Shown here piece after piece: positions 53,083 through 61,731 of a stretch of 64,000 nt of DNA (its first letter is position 1; each line of letters begins with the position of its first letter). The position numbers and the translations under genes were made by a program. The notes beneath the pieces were generated by a model. That model made no database searches. It had not been told where the DNA came from and saw only the letters and a program-made list of their open reading frames with translations. Source of the stretch: Butyrivibrio sp. M55 (GTDB taxonomy: Bacteria > Bacillota > Clostridia > Lachnospirales > Lachnospiraceae); NCBI RefSeq assembly GCF_900116865.1, contig NZ_FPCD01000001.1, positions 310,001 to 374,000 on the forward strand, given 5' to 3'.

Positions 53083-54246
53083 TCACGATTTTGTAAGCTT
53101 GCAGATGTTTGCTGTAAACTCCGATCCACCGGGCATATCAGCAATAATCTCTTTATCGCTCACAATTACGGCGTGATTTAACACGATTCCTGCAACGTCG
53201 GGACTCATTCCCGATTCGGGGAAATCTACAACCTTCACTGCTTTGCCGGCCTTGCTGTCATATCCGTAAAGCGCCTCGGTGTCTGCCGCATAGAAATCAT
53301 AGCCTTCGCCCGAGAAGAAATCATAATAATTGTCATTAAACACTCCGAGCGGATCGCTGAGTTTCTTATTATCAAGATCGACCTTGTAGCACATATATCC
53401 CTCGCCTTCGACTCTGTATATCGAAGCAAAAAGCTGATCGTCCGCTCCTTTAAAGAGAGTGCAATATCCCTCATATGAATCGCCGAAATCTCCGCGCTCC
53501 ATAACAGTGCTAAGACCGCTGTTCTCATCAAATTTCATGATTCCTTTTGTAGTATTGAACAAAAGACCGTTCTTCTGAGTCCAGACAAGACCATTGACAC
53601 TAAAGGTTTCTTCTCCCGAAAAAGCATCAATGATATCTTTATTAAGCACTTCTTTTCCTGTAGTATCGAACTTCACAAGAAAAGCCTTGCTTACCTTGTA
53701 AGAAATATCTTCTGCGCCTTCTTCGGTTGCAGGTACTGAATCTCCGACGCTTGCATCATCATTCTCGCCATCTCCGTTAGCCTCTGGGCTTCCGTCATTT
53801 TCACCGGCGTGAGCAACACCTTCCTCGTCCTCTGCGCTTCCTTTTTCTTCGGAGAATTCCTGATATTGCATATAGAGATTTCCATCTTTGTCAGCAGTAA
53901 AAAGAGCTGACATACTGTTTCCGTCGCCTGCAATATCAAAAGATTTTATATCGGATCCGTCAGGTTTAAAAGAAACACATCTGCGTTTTCCGTCTTGCCC
54001 GTGAGCTACGGCAATTACCCTTCCGCTTTCATAATCAAAGAATTCCAGATACTCACCTTCTTTGGTGATTCCGTCAAGATTTGCCTGTTTAAAAATACCG
54101 CTGTTCTCCGCCTGCTGTGGAGCTTTTTCCTCCAAAACAGTCATACCGTCGGCTGCTTTTTTTCCGCATCCCGTAAAAGCTGTAGCACATAAAGCCGATG
54201 CAAGGATGCCAGTTACAACTTTTTTTGATAGTTTTTCTTTTCTCAT
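53083..54246 (-). CDS. Short lipoprotein of the tandem array (lacks the solute-binding domain)
   Basis: A 387-residue lipoprotein with lipobox FTGC (Cys27), the same position as in the other copies. Its N-terminal domain matches theirs: CVSFKPDGSDIKSFDI, DKDGNLYMQY, WTQKNGLLFNTTKGIMKFDE, VDLDNKKLSDPLG, and ends ANICKLTKS. The full copies continue from LTKV into the solute-binding domain; here a stop follows at that point. An acidic insert (about residues 138-185) carries Glu, Asp, Gly and Ala. I start at the ATG at 54246 after GGAGA. No remnant of the missing domain was found downstream. Confidence 0.8.
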   Translation of the reverse strand: MRKEKLSKKVVTGILASALCATAFTGCGKKAADGMTVLEEKAPQQAENSGIFKQANLDGITKEGEYLEFFDYESGRVIAVAHGQDGKRRCVSFKPDGSDIKSFDIAGDGNSMSALFTADKDGNLYMQYQEFSEEKGSAEDEEGVAHAGENDGSPEANGDGENDDASVGDSVPATEEGAEDISYKVSKAFLVKFDTTGKEVLNKDIIDAFSGEETFSVNGLVWTQKNGLLFNTTKGIMKFDENSGLSTVMERGDFGDSYEGYCTLFKGADDQLFASIYRVEGEGYMCYKVDLDNKKLSDPLGVFNDNYYDFFSGEGYDFYAADTEALYGYDSKAGKAVKVVDFPESGMSPDVAGIVLNHAVIVSDKEIIADMPGGSEFTANICKLTKS

Positions 54247-54279
54247 ACACTTATCTCCACTTTTAATCTTTATTATAGC

Positions 54280-54314
54280 ATAGGAGGATACGCAAATAGC
54301 GCGCACCCTCCTAT
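54280..54314 (-). terminator. Hairpin between the first two array genes
   Basis: A perfect 8-bp stem, ATAGGAGG (54280-54287) with CCTCCTAT (54307-54314), lies right after the stop of the upstream gene. A TATAAT (54271-54276 on the minus strand) follows, so this may be a terminator with a new promoter behind it. Confidence 0.55.
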
Positions 54315-54318
54315 AAAA

Positions 54319-56772
54319 TCAGCTATTCTCATTAATGTATACATTAACTCTGTTCTGAATTATCTCAGCAACCTGTTCTGCTGTTTTCTGTCCGGCAAAG
54401 AAAGCGGCGCTCTCTTCATTAACTATGTTCTCTATATCATCATTACGAAATGTCCTAAGATTGACAGAAAGAACATAATCCTCAAATTTCTGAATTTCTT
54501 CCTGAGACAAAGGCTGTTTTTTCACTTTATCATTTGTCCACCATGAATAAAAATATGCATCATCCGAGTTTTCATCAACCTCTTTTGCCGCTTCCTGAAG
54601 TCCTGCTTCAAACACCGCTTTATTGGAAGAAAACTCATAAGAATTCATTTTTTCATCAGGATTAAACAGATCCCTTAAAACGCTGTAAACACTGTCAAGG
54701 TGCTCTGACTTACTGCTCACAGCAAAAACCGTAGGATAAACTGCCGATGAATCTTTTCCATCAATATTGGGGAATCCTACAAAAGAAAAGTCTTCCCTAT
54801 ACATTGCCTGTTTTAATCTGGTGTAATCCTCTATATTGTAAATACCTGTGCGATAGAACAGTCCCTTATCCTCAGCATATAGCTTTTCATAGTCAACATA
54901 CTCAGCGCCTTCATCAGGCTCTTCCGGGAAGTTCTTTGCAAAATTAAGAAGTTCGATAAAATCGGCACTGTTAAAATTACACTTCTTATTTTTCCGGTCG
55001 ATAAATCTGTCACCGTCAAAGTACAAAGCGTCTGATAATACAGTTGTTTTATAAGGATATCCACCAAAAGCGGTAGCATAATCAATATTCTTACTCTTAA
55101 TAAGATCATCGCATTCCTTATATGTAAATCCGTCTTTTCCGTTAGTATACTTAGATCTTATAGCATATGTCTGAATGCCGAATGAAGGTATTACAGTATA
55201 ATACTTTCCGTCATACTTCATCATCTCCGCTATATTGGGAAGTAGCTCAATATCTCCCAATGCTCCGCCTTCTTCAAACGCAGGTGTAAGATCAAGGAAC
55301 ACACCTTTATTTATATACTTCTCGGCACCGTTATCAAGATTGGAAACCTCGATAAGATCCGGAACATTACCTGATGTGATATCAAGATTAAACTGCTTTT
55401 CTCCGCCATCTTCCGCGTCAGGATAAAGCTTGCTGTAATCAAGTATCTTGATTGAATATTCATCACTTGTTCTGTTAAAGTTCATAATAGCGTTTCCGAC
55501 ACGGGGATCGACATACAAACTTCCGAAAGTAACCTGAACTTTATCCTTTACATCCTCGGGATTGACCTTGGTAAGTCTTACTATCCGGCCAAAACCGTTG
55601 GCATCATCAACACTTGCAACAATCTCTTTCTCACTGAGTGCCACTGCATAATATATAGAATTCCAAGATCCGGAACCAACGCCTGAATCATTGTAATCAA
55701 GAAGCTTTGTGAGCTTTCCCGATTTGCATTCATATCCATAGATTCCGTTATTGTCTGAAGCATAGAAGTCATAGCCTTCACCGCTAAAATAATTATAATA
55801 GTTATCTTCAGCGAATCCTTTTAAAGCTTCTCCAAGCTTCTTTTTATCAAGATCAATCAAATGCATTTCACGGCCTTTTTCTCCGTAATATTCTATAAAA
55901 ATCTGATTGTCCTGCCCTTTTACAAAAGTTGCTCCCGCATAATATTCGCCAAGCTCTTTTGCATCCACAAGTATGCTAAAGCCGTTTGGATCGTCATAAG
56001 TCTGAATTCCCTTTGCAGTACCACAGATAAGACCATATTTATCATTCCACATCATAGTGCCAAGGCCATAATCTTCTTCTGAAAGGAGCTTAGAAAGATC
56101 TTTCCTGTAAATTTCTTTTCCTGTGCTGTCGCATTTTACTAAGAAGTCGCCATTATTTTCTACGGAATCGCCTTCTGAATCATCTGTTTCTTCGGCGTCT
56201 TCGGAGCTTCCCGTACCGGCTGCATCTTCGGCAATTCCATCTGAAGTTTCTGCTGCAGTGCTCTCTGCATCATTTTCTTCACCCTCAGCAGATGTTTCAT
56301 TTGCAGCTGCAGTTTCTCCATCTGCAGAAGATCCATTATTTGAAGAATCGGATGAAGAATAAAGCACATTTCCATCCCCTTCATCTGTTCCTTGGAAAAA
56401 CTCATAATAAAAATTCCCTTCATTATCAAAGGCGTGCTGCGAAATATAATCGTTCTTTCCAAGAGGAAGTTCTGTTCTCTGAATATCCGATCCGTCGGGA
56501 TTAAAAGAAACACAAGCAGCACTTCCATTTGATGACTGGGTTACTACTTTAATCTTGCCGCCTACGCTGTCTACAGAAAGAACATATTCTTCATCTTCAA
56601 GAACACCTTCAATATCTTCCGGCTTAAAGATACAGTTCTTATCAACCTTTTTGGCTTCTTCCAATACTGCTTGTGCACTCTTTTTCTTGCCACATCCCGT
56701 AAAGGAAGTAACGCACAATGAAAGAATCAAACCGTAACAAACAGTCCTTTTAAGGCAACTTCTTTTTCTCAT
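54319..56772 (-). CDS. Two-domain lipoprotein: repeat-type N-terminal domain plus extracellular solute-binding domain
   Basis: An 817-residue lipoprotein with lipobox FTGC (Cys27). The N-terminal domain (about 45-415) shows repeated strands with SFNPDGSDIQRTEL, DNEGNFYYEF, WNDKYGLICGTAKGI and DKKKLGEALKGF, suggesting a beta-propeller or similar fold. An acidic Ser/Ala/Glu/Asp insert lies at about 137-205. The C-terminal domain (about 425-817) resembles family-1 extracellular solute-binding proteins: IMNFNRTSDEYSIKIL, LNLDITSG-like KQFNLDITSG, DLTPAFEEGG and YVDYEKLYAED, with a shared end QNRVNVYINENS. The ligand is unknown and no permease is adjacent. Confidence 0.85.
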   Translation of the reverse strand: MRKRSCLKRTVCYGLILSLCVTSFTGCGKKKSAQAVLEEAKKVDKNCIFKPEDIEGVLEDEEYVLSVDSVGGKIKVVTQSSNGSAACVSFNPDGSDIQRTELPLGKNDYISQHAFDNEGNFYYEFFQGTDEGDGNVLYSSSDSSNNGSSADGETAAANETSAEGEENDAESTAAETSDGIAEDAAGTGSSEDAEETDDSEGDSVENNGDFLVKCDSTGKEIYRKDLSKLLSEEDYGLGTMMWNDKYGLICGTAKGIQTYDDPNGFSILVDAKELGEYYAGATFVKGQDNQIFIEYYGEKGREMHLIDLDKKKLGEALKGFAEDNYYNYFSGEGYDFYASDNNGIYGYECKSGKLTKLLDYNDSGVGSGSWNSIYYAVALSEKEIVASVDDANGFGRIVRLTKVNPEDVKDKVQVTFGSLYVDPRVGNAIMNFNRTSDEYSIKILDYSKLYPDAEDGGEKQFNLDITSGNVPDLIEVSNLDNGAEKYINKGVFLDLTPAFEEGGALGDIELLPNIAEMMKYDGKYYTVIPSFGIQTYAIRSKYTNGKDGFTYKECDDLIKSKNIDYATAFGGYPYKTTVLSDALYFDGDRFIDRKNKKCNFNSADFIELLNFAKNFPEEPDEGAEYVDYEKLYAEDKGLFYRTGIYNIEDYTRLKQAMYREDFSFVGFPNIDGKDSSAVYPTVFAVSSKSEHLDSVYSVLRDLFNPDEKMNSYEFSSNKAVFEAGLQEAAKEVDENSDDAYFYSWWTNDKVKKQPLSQEEIQKFEDYVLSVNLRTFRNDDIENIVNEESAAFFAGQKTAEQVAEIIQNRVNVYINENS

Positions 56773-56817
56773 TTGTTCTTACTCCATAATGCTAAATAGA
56801 TTATTTCTTTATATAAA

Positions 56818-56859
56818 TTTTGCATCATAGGAAAAAAGTGTCCTCCCCATGATGCAAAA
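56818..56859 (-). terminator. Terminator after the third array gene
   Basis: A perfect 11-bp stem, TTTTGCATCAT (56818-56828) with ATGATGCAAAA (56849-56859), lies 13 bp after the stop of the 778-residue lipoprotein gene. The poly-T run is weak, so termination may be partial. Confidence 0.65.
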
Positions 56860-56871
56860 TGTATTTAAATA

Positions 56872-59208
56872 TTAACTATTCTCATTGACATAAACGCTAA
56901 CTCTGTTCTGTATCAGTCCCGCTACTTCTTCTGCAGTTTTCTTTCCGCTAAAGAAAGACGCGCACTCTTCAGATATAATCTTTCCTACTTCATCATCTGA
57001 TTCGTATCTTGTATCAATTGCAATTACAAAGTCTTTAAAGCCATTTACTTCTTCCTGTGATAAAGGCTTTTTCTTTATCTTATCACCAAAATAGAAATAA
57101 TCGCTTTCGGAATCTCCGCTAAATTCTTTTGTCGATCTCTCAAGTTCAGCTTCAAATCTCGATTTATCGGCAGGGAAACCTGCGTAGGGAACTTCATTAT
57201 ACTGTCCCTCTCTTATGTCAAAGAGATTCCGGATAAATTCACATGCACCTTCTTTGTTTGCTGTTTTACTGTTCACAGCAAAAGCAATCGGCATGATATA
57301 GGATAAATTCTCTCCATCTTTACTGGGATACCCTATCAAGGTGACATTATCTTTAAAGATGCCCTGTTTAAGCTCAATATAACTGTCCATGTTAGAAAAA
57401 GGTGATTCACGGAACAAAGCTTCGCCATTGGCATATTTAAAATCAGGATTCATAAATGCCTCTCCATCCTTTGGATAATCGTCTGATTCAACAGGAAACT
57501 TATTTACAAAGTTTAAGAACTCAATAAAATCCTGATTGTCAAAATCACACTTCGAATTCTCCCAGTCAATATATTTATTCTTGTTAAACTTCCACTCGTG
57601 TGCAACAAGATTATCTTTTTTTATCATGCCGCCAAAAGCCTTATCAATCTCAAAGTTATGACTCTTGGCCATCTCTTCGCAATCCTTGTAAGACATCGAA
57701 GTCTTACCACCGGCATCCTGCTCACGCATTGCATACGTTACTACAGCAAAAGATGGAATAACAGAATAATACTTATCATCTGTCTTCATCATCTCCGCAA
57801 TATTTGGAAGCATTTCTATATCTCCAAAAGCTCCGCCCTTCTCAAATTCCTTAGTAAGATCGAGAAAAAGCCCCTTGTCGACACATTTTCCAAAATCGGA
57901 GTACATGTCACTATAGATTCCGGAAACCATGATAATATCCGGAAGATCCCCCGATACAACATCGTTATTGAAATCATCCTGATAATCATAGTGTTTGGTA
58001 ACTTCAATCCTATATTTATCATTTGTTCTGTTGAAATCCATGATCTGACTCTCAACACGCATGTCCATATTCATGGCACTCATCGTGATCAGAGTTTTAT
58101 CCGGCACATCCTTGGGATCAACCTTCGTAAGCCTGTTAAGCTCTGAGTTATAATCTAACGGAACATCCGCAATGATTTCTTTGTCACTAAGCGCAACGGC
58201 ACAGCCAACTGTTGTCCACTGACCGGATCCAATATTGGAATAATCATAATCAAGGATTTTTTCAAGCTTCCCTTGATTGGAATCATATGTAAAAATACCG
58301 TCAAAACTCTTCACATACAGATTGTGATCAGCGCCTCTAAAGAATTCATACATGGAATCCTCAAAGCCTTTAAGCGGTTCGCCTAAAGATTTATTGGCAA
58401 AATCAACCTCACAACATGCAAACTCGCCGTTTCCCTCATAGTACAAGCGGTCATCCGAGTCCTTAAACAACGTTCCAAAGCCATCATATGAACCACCTAA
58501 TGCTTTTTCATCCAAGATTACATTGAAACCTTTTTTTTCATCATATGTCTCAATTCCTCTCGGAGTGCAAAGAACCAAACCGTTTTTCTCAGTCCATTCC
58601 ATTGCGGTAATACTTAAGAACGGATCCTCTGTCAGTTCTTCGGGAAGCTCTGCTTTAAAAAGCTCTTTTCCGCTGCTGTCAATCTTAATAATATACGCTT
58701 TTCCGCCTTTAGAAGAATCATCGATAACTTCCGGTAAAGCCTCTTCCGTTGCCGAAGCAGCATCCGAAGCTTCATCAGAAGATTCTTCCGTAGGTGCTCC
58801 GTTGTAATGTTCATAAAAACAATTCAGAAAAAGATTTCCGTCTTTGTCAAATGTACAATATTGAGAATGATAATCTTCCCCAATTGCAACATCAAAAGTC
58901 TGAACATCACTTCCGTCGGGTTTGAATGAAATACATCTGTCCTTTTCCTCTTCGGTACTGACAAATGCCTTTATTCTGTCCCCAATGCATTCCATGCAAA
59001 CTATTCGTTCACCCTGTGCAAGAATTCCATCAATCTTCTCCGCTTTAAAGATCTGATTTTTATCAACCTTTCCTGGCTCAACAGAAGTTTCATTTCCACC
59101 GGAATTCGCAGCATCATTTTTCTTACCGCAACCGGTAAATGATGTTACACAAAGTAAAAGAACAAGAATACTACAAACAACACTCCTTACTGCACCAACT
59201 TTTTTCAT
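56872..59208 (-). CDS. Two-domain lipoprotein: repeat-type N-terminal domain plus extracellular solute-binding domain
   Basis: A 778-residue member of the array with lipobox FTGC (Cys27). The N-terminal domain has CISFKPDGSDVQTFDV, FDKDGNLFLNCF, WTEKNGLVLCTPRGIETYDE and LGEPLKGFED. Its acidic insert (about 132-160) is the shortest among the full copies. The C-terminal solute-binding domain has IMDFNRTNDKYRIEV, DVVSGDLPDIIMV, GLFLDLTKEFEKGGAFGDIE and the end QNRVSVYVNENS. It is the most divergent full copy in the binding domain. The start has GGAGAA upstream; 37 bp separate it from the next gene, which suggests cotranscription. Confidence 0.85.
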   Translation of the reverse strand: MKKVGAVRSVVCSILVLLLCVTSFTGCGKKNDAANSGGNETSVEPGKVDKNQIFKAEKIDGILAQGERIVCMECIGDRIKAFVSTEEEKDRCISFKPDGSDVQTFDVAIGEDYHSQYCTFDKDGNLFLNCFYEHYNGAPTEESSDEASDAASATEEALPEVIDDSSKGGKAYIIKIDSSGKELFKAELPEELTEDPFLSITAMEWTEKNGLVLCTPRGIETYDEKKGFNVILDEKALGGSYDGFGTLFKDSDDRLYYEGNGEFACCEVDFANKSLGEPLKGFEDSMYEFFRGADHNLYVKSFDGIFTYDSNQGKLEKILDYDYSNIGSGQWTTVGCAVALSDKEIIADVPLDYNSELNRLTKVDPKDVPDKTLITMSAMNMDMRVESQIMDFNRTNDKYRIEVTKHYDYQDDFNNDVVSGDLPDIIMVSGIYSDMYSDFGKCVDKGLFLDLTKEFEKGGAFGDIEMLPNIAEMMKTDDKYYSVIPSFAVVTYAMREQDAGGKTSMSYKDCEEMAKSHNFEIDKAFGGMIKKDNLVAHEWKFNKNKYIDWENSKCDFDNQDFIEFLNFVNKFPVESDDYPKDGEAFMNPDFKYANGEALFRESPFSNMDSYIELKQGIFKDNVTLIGYPSKDGENLSYIMPIAFAVNSKTANKEGACEFIRNLFDIREGQYNEVPYAGFPADKSRFEAELERSTKEFSGDSESDYFYFGDKIKKKPLSQEEVNGFKDFVIAIDTRYESDDEVGKIISEECASFFSGKKTAEEVAGLIQNRVSVYVNENS

Positions 59209-59245
59209 CGCTCTTCTCCATGAATTATGACTGAATAATCAAGTA

Positions 59246-61693
59246 TTAGCTGTTTTCATTAAGATATGTTGTAACTCTGTTTTGTATAATTTCGGCAACC
59301 TGTTCGGCAGTCTTTTGTCCGCCAAAGAATGCTCCCGTTTCTTCCTGAACAATATTGTTTATTTCTTCGTCGTAGCAATCCAATTTGTTTATGGAAAGAA
59401 TATAATCATGTAACTTCTGAGCTTCCTCTTCAGATAAAGGTTTTAATGTAACGTGCTTTTCGGTTACGGGATCTACCCAGTATGTCTGGTCATCCTTAGG
59501 TTTTTCCTTGGTCGCCTCCTGGAACTGCGCTTCAAACTTAGGCTTAATTGTCGAAAATCCATACCATGAATCCTTCTCATCTGTCAAAACACCCTTAATG
59601 AGATCCAAGATAACGTCCTTATGTTCTGTTTTATTGTTCACCGCAAATATAGAACCATTAAGCGAAGCAAGATTCTCACCGGAGTTATTGGGAAGACCTA
59701 CCATTTCAAAATCTTCTCTGAATGCCAGCTGTTTATAACGTGCATAATCACCGGGGTCCGAGAAAAATGTCCTGTAGAAAATAGTTTTATCCTCTGCTAC
59801 ATATTTATCATCATCAACCCATTCACCGTTTTCCTTACCCTCATTTTGATGTTCCTCATCGGGAAACTTATTTACAAAATTCAGATATTCAATAAAATCA
59901 GGTGAGTTAAAATTACACTTCTTATTCTTCCAGTCAACAAATATATCGCCATAACTTGACCATAAAGTTGCGCCCATATTTTCTTTTGAATTATATGTTC
60001 CCATAGCAAGATCGTAGTTTGCTCCGCTATTTTCAATAATATCCTGCCACTCCTTAAATGTAAGAGTTGTTTTTCCATTAAGGAATTTTGATTTGGCAGC
60101 ATATGAATTAACATAAAATGAAGGCATAAATGTGTATGTTTTGCCGTCGACCTTCATCATTTCAGCCACATTTGGCAGTAACTCAATATCACCTAGAGGT
60201 CCTCCCTTTTCAAATGCAGGTGTAAGGTCCATCAAAATACCCTTATCAACATACTTGCGAATAGCCGCTTCGCTTCCGGAAACACTTATGATATCGGCAG
60301 CTTTTCCTGACGTAATATCAAGATTAAACTGCTTTTCTATAGTCTCCCAATCATCAGAATATAATTCATTGTAGTTGATTATTTTAATCTGGTACTTATC
60401 ATTTGACCTGTTGAACTTCATGACAGCAGTTCCAATCTCTGAATCCTTCCACTCTGACATAAGCGTAATAATAGTCTTATCCGCTACATCTTCAGGATTG
60501 ACTTTGGTAAGTCTTGCGAGAGAAACCTTACTATACTGCTCATCCTCAGGGATACTTGCAATAAACTCCGTATCACTTAGCGCAACCATCTCAAGCCACA
60601 TGTAACCACCTGTGCCGATATTGGAATCTTTAAAATCAAGAATTTTATTTAATTTAGAACCCTTGAGATCATACTTATATACTCCGCTATCATTCGATGC
60701 AAACATGTTTCCTGCATTGTCTGAGAAAAATGTATAATTGCCATACTTATCAAAGCCTTCAAGCTTTTTTCCGACTTCTTTTTTGTCAAGGTCGAGTATA
60801 GCGTTAACTTCGCCGTCTTCTCCACCATAATAAGATATAATCATCTCATTCTCTGACAACTTGACAAGATTATCGATCCAACCGTCTTCACCGCAAATTT
60901 TCTTCTTTTCAATCAGCATCTGCGGACCGGTCTTCTCATCAAAGGTTTGAACTCCATCTTCCGTAAGACAAATAAGACCGTATTTCTCAGTCCATGTCAA
61001 ATTATAAATATTGAACTCAACGCCTTCGTCCTGATTATCTTTAGGAGCAAACTGCGCAAGGTCAACCTTGGCAATTTCCTTTCCGCTTGGATCAAGCTTT
61101 ACAAAATAATTTTTGCCATCCTCTGATGCTCTGTCTTCGCCATCACCGGAAGACTGGGATTCATCAGCCGGAGTTTCTTCTGCAGAAGCGTCTGCAGAAG
61201 AAGCATCTGTAGAAGAAGAATCTGCAGACGAAGCGTCCAAAGAAGCTTCATCTGCTGCACCTGATTCTGAATCCTCAGTATCATCGGGCATTCCTTCTAT
61301 ATTTCTCTTGCCTTCATAGACATCTAAATATGCATTTCCGTCTTTATCAAAAGAACCGTTAATTACATAAAAATCTTTTCCGCTTCCGACATCGACAGAT
61401 TGAACATCGGATCCATCCGGATTAAATGTAAGCAATCTGCACTTTCCATTTTGGGTCCTTGCAAAGAGCTTTATCTTATCGCCGACACATTTGATAATAG
61501 AAGCTTCTTCGCCGGGTTCAAGAATGCCCTCCATGTCTTCCTGTTTAAAAATTACATTTTTATCAATTTTCTTGGCTTCTTCCAATGAGACGCCATTATT
61601 TTTCTTTTTACCGCAACCGGTAATTGATGTTACACAAAGTAACAGAACAAGAATACTACAAACAGTACTCTTTACTGTACCAACTTTTCTCAT
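59246..61693 (-). CDS. Two-domain lipoprotein: repeat-type N-terminal domain plus extracellular solute-binding domain
   Basis: An 815-residue member with lipobox ITGC (Cys27). I start at the ATG at 61693 after GGAGAAG, which aligns with the other copies; the longer frame to 61723 is unsupported. The N-terminal domain has LTFNPDGSDVQSVDVGSGKD, WTEKYGLICLTEDG and LDLDKKEVGKKLEGF. The acidic Ala/Ser/Glu insert lies at about 128-185. The C-terminal domain has MKFNRSNDKYQIKIINYNE, FNLDITSGKAADIISV, DLTPAFEKGGPLGDIELLPNVAEMM and the end QNRVTTYLNENS. It is very close to the next copy and is the probable product of a recent duplication. Confidence 0.87.
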   Translation of the reverse strand: MRKVGTVKSTVCSILVLLLCVTSITGCGKKKNNGVSLEEAKKIDKNVIFKQEDMEGILEPGEEASIIKCVGDKIKLFARTQNGKCRLLTFNPDGSDVQSVDVGSGKDFYVINGSFDKDGNAYLDVYEGKRNIEGMPDDTEDSESGAADEASLDASSADSSSTDASSADASAEETPADESQSSGDGEDRASEDGKNYFVKLDPSGKEIAKVDLAQFAPKDNQDEGVEFNIYNLTWTEKYGLICLTEDGVQTFDEKTGPQMLIEKKKICGEDGWIDNLVKLSENEMIISYYGGEDGEVNAILDLDKKEVGKKLEGFDKYGNYTFFSDNAGNMFASNDSGVYKYDLKGSKLNKILDFKDSNIGTGGYMWLEMVALSDTEFIASIPEDEQYSKVSLARLTKVNPEDVADKTIITLMSEWKDSEIGTAVMKFNRSNDKYQIKIINYNELYSDDWETIEKQFNLDITSGKAADIISVSGSEAAIRKYVDKGILMDLTPAFEKGGPLGDIELLPNVAEMMKVDGKTYTFMPSFYVNSYAAKSKFLNGKTTLTFKEWQDIIENSGANYDLAMGTYNSKENMGATLWSSYGDIFVDWKNKKCNFNSPDFIEYLNFVNKFPDEEHQNEGKENGEWVDDDKYVAEDKTIFYRTFFSDPGDYARYKQLAFREDFEMVGLPNNSGENLASLNGSIFAVNNKTEHKDVILDLIKGVLTDEKDSWYGFSTIKPKFEAQFQEATKEKPKDDQTYWVDPVTEKHVTLKPLSEEEAQKLHDYILSINKLDCYDEEINNIVQEETGAFFGGQKTAEQVAEIIQNRVTTYLNENS

Positions 61694-61731
61694 TTCTCTT
61701 CTCCGTAAATCTTGACTGAACATTCAAGCCA

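Noticed and set aside
61100..61300. Repeated GCAGAAG-like units as a CRISPR array
   Set aside because: Units are short, irregular, in frame inside a coding sequence, and without spacers.
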